NCBI RefSeq assembly: GCF_015694735.1
Contig: NZ_JADQDP010000001.1
Span: 682,001 to 746,000, forward strand
Direction of reading: 5' to 3'
Origin: Hymenobacter properus
GTDB taxonomy: Bacteria; Bacteroidota; Bacteroidia; Cytophagales; Hymenobacteraceae
Length of the DNA stretch: 64,000 nt
Positions 37,661 through 46,236 of the stretch are shown here, in pieces. Numbering within the stretch: the stretch's first letter is position 1; each line of letters opens with the position of its first letter. The notes beneath the pieces are model-generated. The model was not told the origin of the DNA, did not search any database, and worked only from the letters and a program-made list of their open reading frames with translations. The translations under genes were made by a program, and so were the position numbers.

Positions 37661-37813
37661 GCTTTCGGTTTGTTCGAGAATCGGCCAATGCGGCGGGCCT
37701 CATGGGTTCGGCCCGGCTTTTGGAACTTTCGCTTTGCAACGGCGTAACCCGTTGAGCTATTTTTTCACCGGCTGCGGCCCCGCCCGTCAGCCCCAACGCA
37801 CCCCCGGTTTCTT

Positions 37814-38437
37814 ATGAACCTCGATTCCCATCAGGCTCAGGTGAGCTACATCATTGGCCGCGACCTGGCCCGCAATTTTGCCCAGCAAGGCCTCGACCTG
37901 GACATCGACACCCTGGCCGGCGCCCTCAAAGAAGGCCTGCAGGGCCTCCCCAGCCGCCTCACCCAGGAGCAGATGCAAGCCGCCATGCAGCAGCTGCAGG
38001 AGCAAATGGGCGGTGCCGAAGACGACCAAGACCCTAACGCCATGAACAACAACAAAGCCGAAGGCGAAGCCTTCCTCGCCGAAAACGCCCACAAGTCGGG
38101 CGTCACCACCCTGCCCAGCGGCCTGCAGTACGAAGTCATCAAGGAAGGCAGCGGCCCCAAGCCTGGCCCCAGCTCCAAGGTGACCACCCACTACCACGGC
38201 ACCCTGATTAACGGCAAGGTATTCGACAGCAGCTACCAGCGCGGCCAGCCCGCTACCTTCGGTGTGAACCAGGTGATTGCCGGCTGGACCGAAGCCCTGC
38301 AGCTCATGCCCGAAGGCTCGAAGTGGCGCCTTTACATCCCCTCCGACCTGGCCTACGGCAAGCGCGGCGCGGGCCGCGACATCCCCGGCGACACCGCGCT
38401 GATTTTCGACGTGGAGCTGCTGAAAGTGAACAACTGA
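37814..38437 (+). CDS. FKBP-type peptidyl-prolyl cis-trans isomerase
   Basis: A 207-residue isomerase of the FKBP22/FkpA layout: an N-terminal helical dimerisation domain (about 1-85, QAQVSYIIGRDLARNFAQQG) and a C-terminal FKBP domain (about 96-207) with VTTHYHGTLINGKVFDSSY, GWTEALQLMPEGSKWRLYIP and LAYGKRGAG. There is no signal peptide with this start, so it appears cytoplasmic, like FKBP22, whereas FkpA/Mip are exported. It acts as a proline isomerase and chaperone. Confidence 0.9.
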   Translation: MNLDSHQAQVSYIIGRDLARNFAQQGLDLDIDTLAGALKEGLQGLPSRLTQEQMQAAMQQLQEQMGGAEDDQDPNAMNNNKAEGEAFLAENAHKSGVTTLPSGLQYEVIKEGSGPKPGPSSKVTTHYHGTLINGKVFDSSYQRGQPATFGVNQVIAGWTEALQLMPEGSKWRLYIPSDLAYGKRGAGRDIPGDTALIFDVELLKVNN

Positions 38438-38542
38438 GGGACCGCCGTGGCGGCGGCCGCGCCCACCCGGGCCTCCGCCGCCACGCGCACCGCGCCGCCC
38501 ACCTGGACGCGCACCTCCACCCTTTCTGCGTCAGCCAAACCC

Positions 38543-39211
38543 ATGAACAACGTTGATAACCAGCCCCCGGCTGAATCAGCCCCCGTGGCCCCGGAACCCA
38601 TTTCCGGGGCCGCTTTGCTGACGGACGCGGCCGCCAGCCCGGCCAGCGGGCCGGTGTACCAGCCCGCCCCCGCGCCGCCGGAGGAAGTGGCTCCGCTGCC
38701 TCCGCTGCCCACGGTACAGAGCAAGGACGGCCGCGTCACGCTCACGGGCACCTCGCTCACGGTGCGCGGGCAGGAGTTTGCGTTGCGCGAGCTGGAGCGC
38801 GCCGAGCTCACGCCGGTTAAGTGGATTTTGTGGTATCTGCTGGGCGCGCTGGGCCTGGCGGGGGTGATGATAGCCTTCCTGCAAAACTGGCTGCGGACCG
38901 GGCCAGCCATGACGGGCATGGCCCTCACGGCACTGCTGCTGGCCTACGGTCACCGCGGCACCAACCGCCTGCGCCTGCACCGCCTGGGCCGCGAGGCCCT
39001 CAATTTTGCCCTCCCCGGCGAGCCTGCACCCTGGCAAAGCCTCAGCGCCGAGGTGAACCGCCGCATCTTTCGGGTGCACGACCACGCCGCCCGCGAAGCC
39101 GCTGCCCTGCTCGCCGCGGCCGATGCCGCCATGCAGCAAGCCGCCCGCGAGGCCCAGGCTGCAGCAGAAAGCGAAGCTTCTGCAAATAATAATACCTTGC
39201 CGGCTAATTAG
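38543..39211 (+). CDS. Membrane protein with two adjacent transmembrane helices
   Basis: A 222-residue protein: a long Pro/Ala-rich front (about 1-60), a short beta-rich stretch (DGRVTLTGTSLTVRGQEFAL, about 63-82), two transmembrane helices (about 92-112 and 118-140) and a helical Ala/Glu-rich tail (about 160-222) that may be a coiled coil. The central part resembles DUF6232-type layouts, but I do not assign a family. ATG 38543 is chosen; upstream codons are low-complexity Ala/Thr. Function unknown. Confidence 0.6.
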   Translation: MNNVDNQPPAESAPVAPEPISGAALLTDAAASPASGPVYQPAPAPPEEVAPLPPLPTVQSKDGRVTLTGTSLTVRGQEFALRELERAELTPVKWILWYLLGALGLAGVMIAFLQNWLRTGPAMTGMALTALLLAYGHRGTNRLRLHRLGREALNFALPGEPAPWQSLSAEVNRRIFRVHDHAAREAAALLAAADAAMQQAAREAQAAAESEASANNNTLPAN

Positions 39212-39321
39212 TTCGCCTTTTTCTGGGCAGCTTCGTAAGCGCACGGCAGCAGCTTGGCTGCTACCTTCGCGCCCCGTAATTCAGTTGGTCAGTAGCCGCT
39301 GCAGACAATCGTTTTTCCATT

Positions 39322-41280
39322 ATGGATTCCAAACATTCGCACACCGCTATATCCGGCGCTGGGCTTCTTATTGCGCTCGGCATTATTTACGGCGACATCG
39401 GCACCTCGCCGCTCTACGTGATGTCGTCCATCCTCAAGAGCGGGCGCGTGCCCGATTTGATTGACGCCCACCTTGTGCTTGGTGGCATTTCCTGCGTCAT
39501 CTGGACGCTGACGCTGCAAACCACCGTCAAGTACGTGCTGCTCACCCTGAACGCGGACAACAACGGGGAAGGCGGCATTTTCTCGCTCTACGCCCTGGTG
39601 CGGCGGCGCGGGGCCTGGCTCTCGGCCGTGGCCATCATCGGCGGCGCCTCGCTGCTGGCCGATGGTGTGATTACGCCGCCCATCTCGGTGTCGTCGGCGG
39701 TTGAGGGGCTCAAGAACGTGTTTCCGCACCTCACGCAGGACATGGTGGTGTACATCGTCATTGGCATCATCGCGGGGCTGTTCTTGCTGCAAAGCTTTGG
39801 CACTCAGATAGTAGGCAAGGCCTTCGGTCCCATCATGTTCCTGTGGTTTACGATGCTGGGCGTGCTGGGCACCATCTGGATAGTGCAGAACCCTGTCATC
39901 CTCAAGGCCATCAACCCCTACTACGCCTACGATTTGCTGGTGCGCTACCCCGGGGGATTCTGGCTGCTGGGTTCGGTGTTTCTGTGCACCACGGGGGCCG
40001 AGGCGCTGTACTCGGACTTGGGCCACTGCGGCAAGGGTAACATCCGCATCAGCTGGACTTTTGTAAAGACCACGCTGCTGCTTAACTACCTGGGCCAGGG
40101 CGCCTGGCTGCTGCAGCACCAGGGCCAGATGTTGAACGGCAAAAACCCGTTCTATGCACTCATGCCGCAGTGGTTTCTGCTCATCGGCATCAGCGTGGCC
40201 ACCATTGCGGCCATCATTGCCTCGCAGGCGCTTATCACGGGTTCGTTTACGCTGGTGGCTGAGGCTATTCGCCTGAATATGTGGCCGAAAGTGAGGCTCA
40301 ACTACCCCACCGACGTGAAGGGCCAGCTCTTCGTGCCGAGCATGAACCGGCTGTTGCTGCTGGGCTGCATCGGGGTGGTGCTCTACTTCCGCGAATCGAC
40401 CAACATGGAAGCGGCTTACGGCCTGGCCATCACGCTCACTATGTTGATGACCACCATTTTGCTTACCATGTGGCTACGCATGAAGCGGGTGGCCCTGCCC
40501 CTCATCCTGCTGTTCACGGTTGTATATGGCCTCATCGAAGGCTCCTTCCTCATTGCCAACCTGGTGAAGTTCCCGCACGGCGGCTGGGTGTCGCTGGCCA
40601 TTGGCTCCACGCTGATGGGGGTAATGTACGTGTGGCTTAAGTCGTACTACATCAAGCGCCGCCTCACCGAATTCGTGCGCCTCGAGCCCTACGTCGATGC
40701 CCTCAAGCAGCTCAGCGACGACGATTCCATTCCGAAATACTCCACCCACCTGGTGTTCCTTACCTCGGCCGAGCGCAGCACCGAGATTGAGCAGAAAATC
40801 ATCTATTCCATCTTCCAAAAGCGCCCTAAGCGCGCTGATATCTACTGGTTTATTCACGTCGACACCACCGACGAGCCGTACACGATGGAGTACAAGGTGA
40901 CCGAAGTGGCCAAAGACGACGTTTTCCGCATCAACTTCCGCCTGGGCTTCCGGGTGCAGCAGCGTATCAACCTGTATTTCAGAAAGGTAATTGAAGACCT
41001 GGTGCGCAATAAGGAAGTAGACATCACCTCGCGCTACGAGTCTCTGAACAAGCAGCACGTGACCGGCGACTTCCGTTTCGTGGTGCTGGAGAAATTCCTC
41101 AGCATCGAAAACGACTTCCCGACGCTGGAGAAACTGGTGATGCAGGCCTACTTCTACATCCGCCAGTTCATCGCCTCCGAAGACCAATACTTCGGCCTCG
41201 ACACCTCGTCGGTGAAGGTGGAAAAAGTGCCTCTGGTAATTGCGCCCGTGCGCGAGGTGGCGCTGAAGCGCATTAAGTAA
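39322..41280 (+). CDS. kup: KUP/HAK/KT family potassium uptake protein
   Basis: A 652-residue K+ importer with about 12 transmembrane helices and a C-terminal cytoplasmic domain (about 445-652). The N-terminus has the family signature GIIYGDIGTSPLYV and a later GGEGGIFSLYALV-like stretch (NNGEGGIFSLYALVRRR). It moves potassium with protons at the inner membrane. ATG 39322 gives a normal N-terminus. A -7-like TACCTTCG lies at 39262-39269. A palindromic repeat begins one base after the stop. Confidence 0.94.
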   Translation: MDSKHSHTAISGAGLLIALGIIYGDIGTSPLYVMSSILKSGRVPDLIDAHLVLGGISCVIWTLTLQTTVKYVLLTLNADNNGEGGIFSLYALVRRRGAWLSAVAIIGGASLLADGVITPPISVSSAVEGLKNVFPHLTQDMVVYIVIGIIAGLFLLQSFGTQIVGKAFGPIMFLWFTMLGVLGTIWIVQNPVILKAINPYYAYDLLVRYPGGFWLLGSVFLCTTGAEALYSDLGHCGKGNIRISWTFVKTTLLLNYLGQGAWLLQHQGQMLNGKNPFYALMPQWFLLIGISVATIAAIIASQALITGSFTLVAEAIRLNMWPKVRLNYPTDVKGQLFVPSMNRLLLLGCIGVVLYFRESTNMEAAYGLAITLTMLMTTILLTMWLRMKRVALPLILLFTVVYGLIEGSFLIANLVKFPHGGWVSLAIGSTLMGVMYVWLKSYYIKRRLTEFVRLEPYVDALKQLSDDDSIPKYSTHLVFLTSAERSTEIEQKIIYSIFQKRPKRADIYWFIHVDTTDEPYTMEYKVTEVAKDDVFRINFRLGFRVQQRINLYFRKVIEDLVRNKEVDITSRYESLNKQHVTGDFRFVVLEKFLSIENDFPTLEKLVMQAYFYIRQFIASEDQYFGLDTSSVKVEKVPLVIAPVREVALKRIK

Positions 41281-41281
41281 G

Positions 41282-41381
41282 AACGTCATGCTGAGCGCAG
41301 CGAAGCATCTCGCCCGCTTCGTTGCATGTGAAATGAGTCACTTCCCTGAGCGAGATGCTTCGCTGCGCTCTGCATGACGTT
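41282..41381. repeat. Interspersed palindromic repeat, copy 6
   Basis: About 100 bp with ends AACGTCATGCTGAGCGCAGC and TGCATGACGTT; inner arms GCGAAGCATCTCGC and GCGAGATGCTTCGC are perfect complements. It follows the kup stop directly. Confidence 0.88.
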
Positions 41382-41402
41382 TTTTCTGACTCATATACAA
41401 TA

Positions 41403-41435
41403 AAAAAGCCCCGTGCCAACTGCACGGGGCTTTTT
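41403..41435. terminator. Bidirectional terminator between kup and the M61 peptidase
   Basis: Perfect 14-bp arms AAAAAGCCCCGTGC and GCACGGGGCTTTTT, with A and T runs on both sides. Confidence 0.9.
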
Positions 41436-41457
41436 GTTTCCCTGATTATAAAGCTAC

Positions 41458-43263
41458 TTATGCTTTGCCGAGCCACTTGGCCAGCACCTTCTGCTGGGCG
41501 GCAGTGGGGTTGGCTACCGGCTGAATGGTGTATTTCACGTCAGTGTTGGCGGCCATCTTGATTTTCAGCTCGCGGGGCAGGCCGTCGCGGCGCACCTGCA
41601 GGGCCACCTCGTTGCCCACCGAGCCGCTGAGCAGCGACTTCACCGATTCTTCGCTGGGCGCCACGCCGTTGATGAGCAAGACTTCGTCGTTCACGTTCAG
41701 GCCGGTGTTCCAGGCGGCGCCGTCGCGCAGCACGCTGGTCACCAGCAGCTTGCCGGTGCGGTTCGAAAAAGTAGCGCCCAGCGTGCCGGAGGTGGTAAGC
41801 GGGGCGCTGGTCAGGCTGAGGCCGGCGTAGCCGAGGGCCGTGGCGTAGTCGATGGTTTTGGTGCCGTACACGCTGTTCTGGAAGAACTCGTCGAAGCGGC
41901 GGCCAGCTACCGTGGCCACGGCGTCTTCGTATTCTTTGTCGGTGAAGCCGCGGCCGGCCTTCTTGTAGTAGGTGTCGTAGAGCAGGCGAAACACGTCGTC
42001 GAGGTGCTTTTGGCCCTGAGTGGCCTGCGCAATGTTGAGGTCGAGCCAGGTACCAATCAGGTCGCCCTTTGAGTAGTAGCTGATTTGGGTGTTGGCTGCG
42101 TTTTCGTTGGGCCGGTAATACTTAATCCAGGCATCGAAGCTCGACTCGGCGGCCGACTGCACCTTGTTGCCGGGCGTGTTTTCCACCTCCCCAATGGCGT
42201 TGGCCAGCTTGCCCAGGTACTCCTCTTTTGAAAGCACGCCGGCGCGCTCCAGAATCTGCTTGGAGTAGTATTCGGTCATGCCCTCGCTCACCCACAGCAT
42301 GTGGGTGTAGTTTTCCTGGTCGTAGTTGAACGGGCCCAGCGCCATCGGGCGGATGCGCTTCACGTTCCAGAGGTGGAAGTACTCGTGCGCCACCAAGCCC
42401 AGGAAGGACTTCATGCCCGCATCGGTGCTGTAAGTGGTGCGGCCCACCTCCAACGTGGTCGAGTACAGGTGCTCCAGGCCGCCGCCGCCGCGTTCCAGGT
42501 TGTGCACGATGAAGAGATAATGGTCGAGCGGGTTCTGGCCCACCACGCGGTGCGCTTCCTCACATACCTTTTTCATTTCGGCCACCACTTTGGCGTCGTC
42601 GGCCTGGTAGGTGCCGTACATGGCCACTTGGTGGGGCGTGCCGTTGGCGGTAAACTCCAGCACTTTGTGGTTGCCGATTTCCATGGGCGAGTCGGCCAGC
42701 TCGTCGTAGCTCACGGCTTTGTAGGTGAACTTGCCGGTGCTGGGGCGCAGCGCGGTGCTCACCTGCGACCAGCCGGCGGCGGGCTGCACCACCACGGTGC
42801 TGCCCAGCATCTTGTTGTCGGCCGGGTACATAAACACGCTGCTGCCGTTGAGGTAGCCGTGGTCGGCATCGACGAAGGAGGTGCGCACGCTCAGCTCGAA
42901 GGCGTACACGCGGTAGCTCACCGTGAAATTGGCCTGCTTGGGGTGCTTCACCCGCCAGGTATTCTTGTTGATTTTCTCGAAGGCCAGCGCTTTTCCGTCG
43001 GCCGTGCGGGCCTGGAAGCCTTCCACGTTTTTGGAGTACTCACGCACCAGATAGGAGCCCGGCGCCCACACCGGCATTTTCACGTCGGTGTACTCGGCCG
43101 GGAAGCCGCCGAGCTCCATTTTCACCTCAAAATAATGCGTTTGCGGAGCCGGCATGGCCAGCGAGTAGCGCAGGGTGGGCACAGCCGCTGCGGGGCGGGC
43201 CTGGGACGAAATAGCACCGGCCAGCAGGGCGGCGGAAAGGAAGGTGGGAGTTTTTATGAGCAT
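41458..43263 (-). CDS. M61 family glycyl aminopeptidase-like protein with PDZ domain
   Basis: A 601-residue exported peptidase. After the signal peptide (residues 1-27, ending ARPAAA) comes the N-terminal M61 beta-domain, then the thermolysin-like catalytic domain with AHEYFHLWNVKRIRP (His293, Glu294, His297) and the ligand glutamate in SEGMTEYYS. A C-terminal PDZ domain (about 490-590) has NTGLNVNDEVLLINGV. M61 enzymes trim N-terminal glycine or alanine. I use ATG 43263, because the 81 codons further upstream are unconserved. Confidence 0.9.
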   Translation of the reverse strand: MLIKTPTFLSAALLAGAISSQARPAAAVPTLRYSLAMPAPQTHYFEVKMELGGFPAEYTDVKMPVWAPGSYLVREYSKNVEGFQARTADGKALAFEKINKNTWRVKHPKQANFTVSYRVYAFELSVRTSFVDADHGYLNGSSVFMYPADNKMLGSTVVVQPAAGWSQVSTALRPSTGKFTYKAVSYDELADSPMEIGNHKVLEFTANGTPHQVAMYGTYQADDAKVVAEMKKVCEEAHRVVGQNPLDHYLFIVHNLERGGGGLEHLYSTTLEVGRTTYSTDAGMKSFLGLVAHEYFHLWNVKRIRPMALGPFNYDQENYTHMLWVSEGMTEYYSKQILERAGVLSKEEYLGKLANAIGEVENTPGNKVQSAAESSFDAWIKYYRPNENAANTQISYYSKGDLIGTWLDLNIAQATQGQKHLDDVFRLLYDTYYKKAGRGFTDKEYEDAVATVAGRRFDEFFQNSVYGTKTIDYATALGYAGLSLTSAPLTTSGTLGATFSNRTGKLLVTSVLRDGAAWNTGLNVNDEVLLINGVAPSEESVKSLLSGSVGNEVALQVRRDGLPRELKIKMAANTDVKYTIQPVANPTAAQQKVLAKWLGKA

Positions 43264-43393
43264 TGACAGCGTTGTGAATGAATTCGAGCCTGCAAAATAC
43301 ACCCCGCCGCTGCCCCTAACCCAACGGGCAGCCGTCCCGTTAGGAGCCAAGGCCGCGCTAAACTGAGCCGGCACCACTGTTACCTTCTTGTAT

Positions 43394-44275
43394 ATGCGCT
43401 TTGTATGGATGGCTTTCGCTGGGCTTATGGCCCTGATGGTGCTGGTGCTCCCGCGCCTCGGCCACCGCACGCCCCAGTCAAAGAGCGTTAAAGCGCCACC
43501 CCCCACTTCAGCTTTTGCCAGCCTGCGCGAACCGCCCCGGCCCGGCCTGGCCGCCCGCGCCGACAGCCTTGTGGCCTTTGGGTTGGCTCAGCGCGGCACC
43601 CCCTACGTGTATGCGGGCACCTCACCCCTCACCGGCTTCGACTGCTCGGGGTTCATCATGTACACATTTGCGCATTTTGGGGTGGCCGTGCCGCACTCCA
43701 CGGCTTTGCTCATCGACGTGGGACGGCCCGTGCCCCGCGCCGAGGCTCAGCCCGGCGACATTGTGGTATTCACTGGCACGGCCAGCACCAGCACCACGCC
43801 CGGGCACGCGGGCATCGTCATCTCGAAGCGGGGCGAGGTGCCGTTGCGCTTCGTGCACGCCTCGTCGGGGCGCCGCGAGCCCTTCGTGAAAGTGAGCCAG
43901 GTAGAAGATTCCGACTACGAGCGGCGCTTCATGCAAGTGCGACGCGTGCTGGGCGCTGGTGAGGTGACCGCCGCCCGACCAAAATCCGAACCTGCCACGC
44001 CCCGCAAAACGCCAATAGCAGCCCTGCCGGTGCACGACGTGCCCGTGGCCGCCACGGCCGAGGTGCTCGCCCCGGCCTTGCCGCAAAAGCTGCCCACCAA
44101 AAAGTATGCGAAGCCAGCTAAAGCCGCTGCTGCCCGAAAAGCCACCGCCGCTAAAAAGCGCACTGCCCCTAAAACCACGGCGGCGGCCAAGGCACCTGCG
44201 AAAAAGAAAGTAGCAGCGAAGAAGGCAGCGAGCAAGCCCGCCGCTAAGCCCAGAGTTACTACTCGCAAGCGTTAA
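43394..44275 (+). CDS. NlpC/P60 endopeptidase with histone-H1-like basic tail
   Basis: A 293-residue protein with an N-terminal membrane or signal segment (about 1-23), an NlpC/P60 domain (about 52-185) with catalytic Cys84 in GFDCSGF and His138 in GHAGIV, and a basic tail (about 238-293) of Lys/Ala/Pro/Thr repeats such as AAKKRTAPKTTAAAK and AKKKVAAKKAASK. The domain cleaves peptidoglycan stem peptides. The tail is like histone H1 and is unusual here; it might bind teichoic-like polyanions, DNA or LPS. ATG 43394 is preferred to TTG 43388. Confidence 0.85.
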   Translation: MRFVWMAFAGLMALMVLVLPRLGHRTPQSKSVKAPPPTSAFASLREPPRPGLAARADSLVAFGLAQRGTPYVYAGTSPLTGFDCSGFIMYTFAHFGVAVPHSTALLIDVGRPVPRAEAQPGDIVVFTGTASTSTTPGHAGIVISKRGEVPLRFVHASSGRREPFVKVSQVEDSDYERRFMQVRRVLGAGEVTAARPKSEPATPRKTPIAALPVHDVPVAATAEVLAPALPQKLPTKKYAKPAKAAAARKATAAKKRTAPKTTAAAKAPAKKKVAAKKAASKPAAKPRVTTRKR

Positions 44276-44478
44276 GCGAATAAGCTATTCCCACAAAGGC
44301 CTAAACGCAGCGATGCCCGGCCTGCCTCTGCCGTCCCACTGAAGGGCGACTGGGCAAACCGGGCATCTAATCCTTCAAATCTTACCAAGCGGCGAAACTG
44401 GGGTACAGTTCCGGCGTCTTTTAAGATAAGACCTGGCCGAATGTGGGAAGCCTTAGGAGCTACCCCACGAAGCTGTTG

Positions 44479-44550
44479 TTAGGCGCGTACTGCGGTGAAG
44501 CGTACGACATTCGACAGGCTTGGCAGGATTTGGTTGGGACTACTAGACAT
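44479..44550 (-). CDS. 23-residue ORF with strong Shine-Dalgarno
   Basis: ATG at 44550-44548, TAA at 44481-44479. The peptide starts MSSSPNQILP and ends RFTAVRA; it is not hydrophobic enough for a membrane peptide. An exact AAAGGAGGT lies 5 nt before the ATG. It may be a leader or signalling peptide or a translated decoy in a regulatory RNA. No relative is recognised. Confidence 0.5.
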   Translation of the reverse strand: MSSSPNQILPSLSNVVRFTAVRA

Positions 44551-44555
44551 TTTGT

Positions 44556-44564
44556 ACCTCCTTT
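44556..44564 (-). promoter_or_regulatory. Unusually strong ribosome binding site
   Basis: On the minus strand AAAGGAGGT, fully complementary to the 3' end of 16S rRNA, 5 nt upstream of ATG 44550. I see no comparable site before other genes here, in line with the phylum's usual lack of Shine-Dalgarno use. Confidence 0.7.
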
Positions 44565-44648
44565 CTTTACGTTCGACATAACCTCTGCTCGCGCGGCCCA
44601 GCACCTTAGGGCTGCTTGAGCGAGGCCGTAGCACTCACTACTGAGCGG

Positions 44649-44677
44649 TAAAGTTAATAGCAGGGGGTAAGGTTCAA
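44649..44677 (-). promoter_or_regulatory. Promoter of the minus-strand small RNA
   Basis: TTTTG (TTG at 44677-44675), an 18-nt spacer and TAACTTTA (44656-44649), one base off TAnnTTTG. Confidence 0.65.
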
Positions 44678-44782
44678 AATTTGCGGGCCTATTTTCGGGC
44701 TATTTGGCCCGCAGCGCGGCTTTAGGCCTGATTTACAGTGCTATTAATTTTAGCTTGCCGGCCAAAAAATTTGCCCCCCATG

Positions 44783-44811
44783 TTGTGGCTTCGAACTTGG
44801 CCGTAAACTTG
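44783..44811 (+). promoter_or_regulatory. Promoter of the DUF2147 gene
   Basis: TTG (44783-44785), an 18-nt spacer and TAAACTTG (44804-44811), one base off the consensus. The 5' leader is about 80 nt. Confidence 0.65.
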
Positions 44812-44899
44812 CCTAAGGGCTGAGCGAAGCCCCTGGTTCAGCTTCCGGATATTTTTCCCTTACCTTTTCTTCGAAATCTCACCCAATCTTCATTTTACA

Positions 44900-45340
44900 A
44901 TGAAAAAAACCCTGCTCTTGTTTGTTCTCCTCGTGCTGGGCGCCGCCCGCATGGCCTCGGCCCAATCCATGTCTCCGCTGGGGGTGTGGACGAACTCGGA
45001 GAAGAAAGCCACGTTTGAAATCTACAAGTGCGGCGATAAGCTGTGCGGCAAAATTGTAAGCCTGACCACGCCCAACGACCCGGCCACCGGCAAACCCAAA
45101 ACCGACTCCCAGAACCCAGACCCCAAGCTGCGCAGCCGCCCCCGCCTGGGCCTGGTGTTCATGCAGGGTTTTAAGTACGACAGCGACAACAAGTGGGACG
45201 ATGGCAAAATCTACGACCCCGAAAGCGGCAAAACCTACTCCTGCTACATGAAGATGGAAAACGCCAACACCATGGAAGTGAAAGGCTACATCGGCTTCTC
45301 GCTCATTGGCAAGTCGCAAACCTGGACGCGGGTGAAATAA
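44900..45340 (+). CDS. DUF2147 domain secreted protein
   Basis: A 146-residue exported protein with a signal peptide (residues 1-21, ending MASAQ). The mature part is a DUF2147 (lipocalin-like) domain: SPLGVWTNSEKKATFEIYKC, KLCGKIV, GLVFMQGFKYDSDNKWDDGK, IYDPESGKTYSCYM, and a final GFSLIGKSQTWTR. The family function is unknown; members are often stress- or envelope-related. A clear promoter lies upstream, and a terminator ends the unit. Confidence 0.88.
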   Translation: MKKTLLLFVLLVLGAARMASAQSMSPLGVWTNSEKKATFEIYKCGDKLCGKIVSLTTPNDPATGKPKTDSQNPDPKLRSRPRLGLVFMQGFKYDSDNKWDDGKIYDPESGKTYSCYMKMENANTMEVKGYIGFSLIGKSQTWTRVK

Positions 45341-45374
45341 ACACAGCCATCTCGGGCTTATTAATCTCATTATC

Positions 45375-45410
45375 AAAAGCCGGCTTCCTCGCCAGGGAGC
45401 TGGCTTTTTT
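45375..45410 (+). terminator. Rho-independent terminator
   Basis: Arms AAAAGCCGGCTTCC and GGGAGCTGGCTTTT pair with two G-U pairs and are followed by T, about 35 bp after the DUF2147 stop. Confidence 0.8.
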
Positions 45411-45526
45411 GTGGCTTCGTATGGGTTAAGCCATGCGGGGCTGGACGAAAATGCGGCCCTGGCTTCTGCCCCACCCCGAAACTATTTCTACCAGCCCGTG
45501 TTTCGACTCCACTAACCTTTCCACCC

Positions 45527-46165
45527 TTGTTCGACTTCCTCCAGAAACTTTTCCGCCCGCAGCGGGCGAAAGCGCAAGCCCCGTGGCGGGCCGTGAAGCT
45601 GACCCCGGGCCAGGCCAAGCGGCACGCCCGCTGGGTGGAGCAGCGGGTGTTTCTGAACTGGCTGGGGCCCTACTACAAAGCCTACCACCTGCGCAAAGGC
45701 GGCGCCGCGGGCAGCCGCGGCCTGCGCGTAGAACTACTGGCGGAAAAGGGCCGCCGGGGCGCGCTGCTGTTCTACGACCCCAGCATCGGGCCCGGCAATT
45801 TCCGCCATTTCTTCGAGCATCTGGGCGAGCGCCTGCTTGCGCAAGGCTACCACCGCGCCTGTGCCGACCGCGGCACCCGGCGCGGCGCCGGCCACACCGA
45901 AATCACGCTCAAGCAGCTCTTCAAGCCCAACCCCACCGACTGCCCCCACACGGGCCATTGCAACCAGCGCTTCGGCCTCATCACCATCGACCTGGTGGCC
46001 GTCGACGGGGCGCCGTTCTTCATCCGCTTGGCCAGCAACGCCGTATTCGACCCCTGCTTTACGCCGGCTCGTCCGTTTGAAGAACTCCTGAGCAACCTGC
46101 TGGACGCTCCCCCGGCCGATGCCGACGCGCAAGCCCGCATCCGCGAATTCCACGACACTTTTTGA
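45527..46165 (+). CDS. Hypothetical soluble protein
   Basis: A 212-residue protein without signal peptide or membrane helices. The front is basic (LFRPQRAKAQ, RHARWVEQRVFLNW), the middle alternates strands and helices (RVELLAEKGRRGALLFYD, FRHFFEHLGERLLAQGYHR) and a Cys/His pair of motifs occurs at DCPHTGHCNQRF, possibly metal binding. No family recognised. TTG 45527 is the only plausible start: it leads directly into FDFLQKLF, and no ATG lies in frame before the conserved-looking part. It ends at a strong bidirectional terminator. Confidence 0.6.
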   Translation: MFDFLQKLFRPQRAKAQAPWRAVKLTPGQAKRHARWVEQRVFLNWLGPYYKAYHLRKGGAAGSRGLRVELLAEKGRRGALLFYDPSIGPGNFRHFFEHLGERLLAQGYHRACADRGTRRGAGHTEITLKQLFKPNPTDCPHTGHCNQRFGLITIDLVAVDGAPFFIRLASNAVFDPCFTPARPFEELLSNLLDAPPADADAQARIREFHDTF

Positions 46166-46175
46166 GGATATTAAG

Positions 46176-46221
46176 ACGCAACAAGGGCAGCAAGCGTACG
46201 TGCTTGCTGCCCTTGTTGCGT
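46176..46221. terminator. Bidirectional hairpin with 20-bp stem
   Basis: Perfect arms from ACGCAACAAGGGCAGCAAGC and its complement around the loop GTACGT, between the convergent genes 45527-46165 and 46237-48306. Confidence 0.85.
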
Positions 46222-46236
46222 TTGCCCCGGCAGGAG

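Larger units (their letters stand above)
44312..44640 (-). ncRNA. Candidate structured small RNA carrying a short ORF
   Basis: The predicted transcript starts near 44640, set by the promoter at 44649-44677, and runs on the minus strand. The 5' part can fold by CAGC/GCTG and CTCGC/GCGAG pairs. After the short ORF come three hairpins: 44443-44468 (GTGGG/CCCAC with inner AGC/GCT), 44379-44427 (ATCTTA/TAAGAT with inner GGAACTG/CAGTTTC) and 44312-44367 (GATGCCCGG/CCGGGCATC). No minus-strand gene lies downstream for over 1 kb, so this is a stand-alone unit. The exact 3' end is unknown and the class is unrecognised; it lacks tmRNA, RNase P and 6S hallmarks that I can see. Confidence 0.5.

Noticed and set aside
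43264..43506. 81-codon N-terminal extension of the M61 peptidase
   Set aside because: It removes the signal peptide from the N-terminus and overlaps the divergent NlpC/P60 gene.
44276..44899. Gap considered as tmRNA, RNase P RNA or 6S RNA
   Set aside because: I found no tRNA-like ends or tag ending in ALAA, no RNase P core such as GAGGAAAGTCC, and the SD-ORF-hairpin order does not fit 6S RNA.
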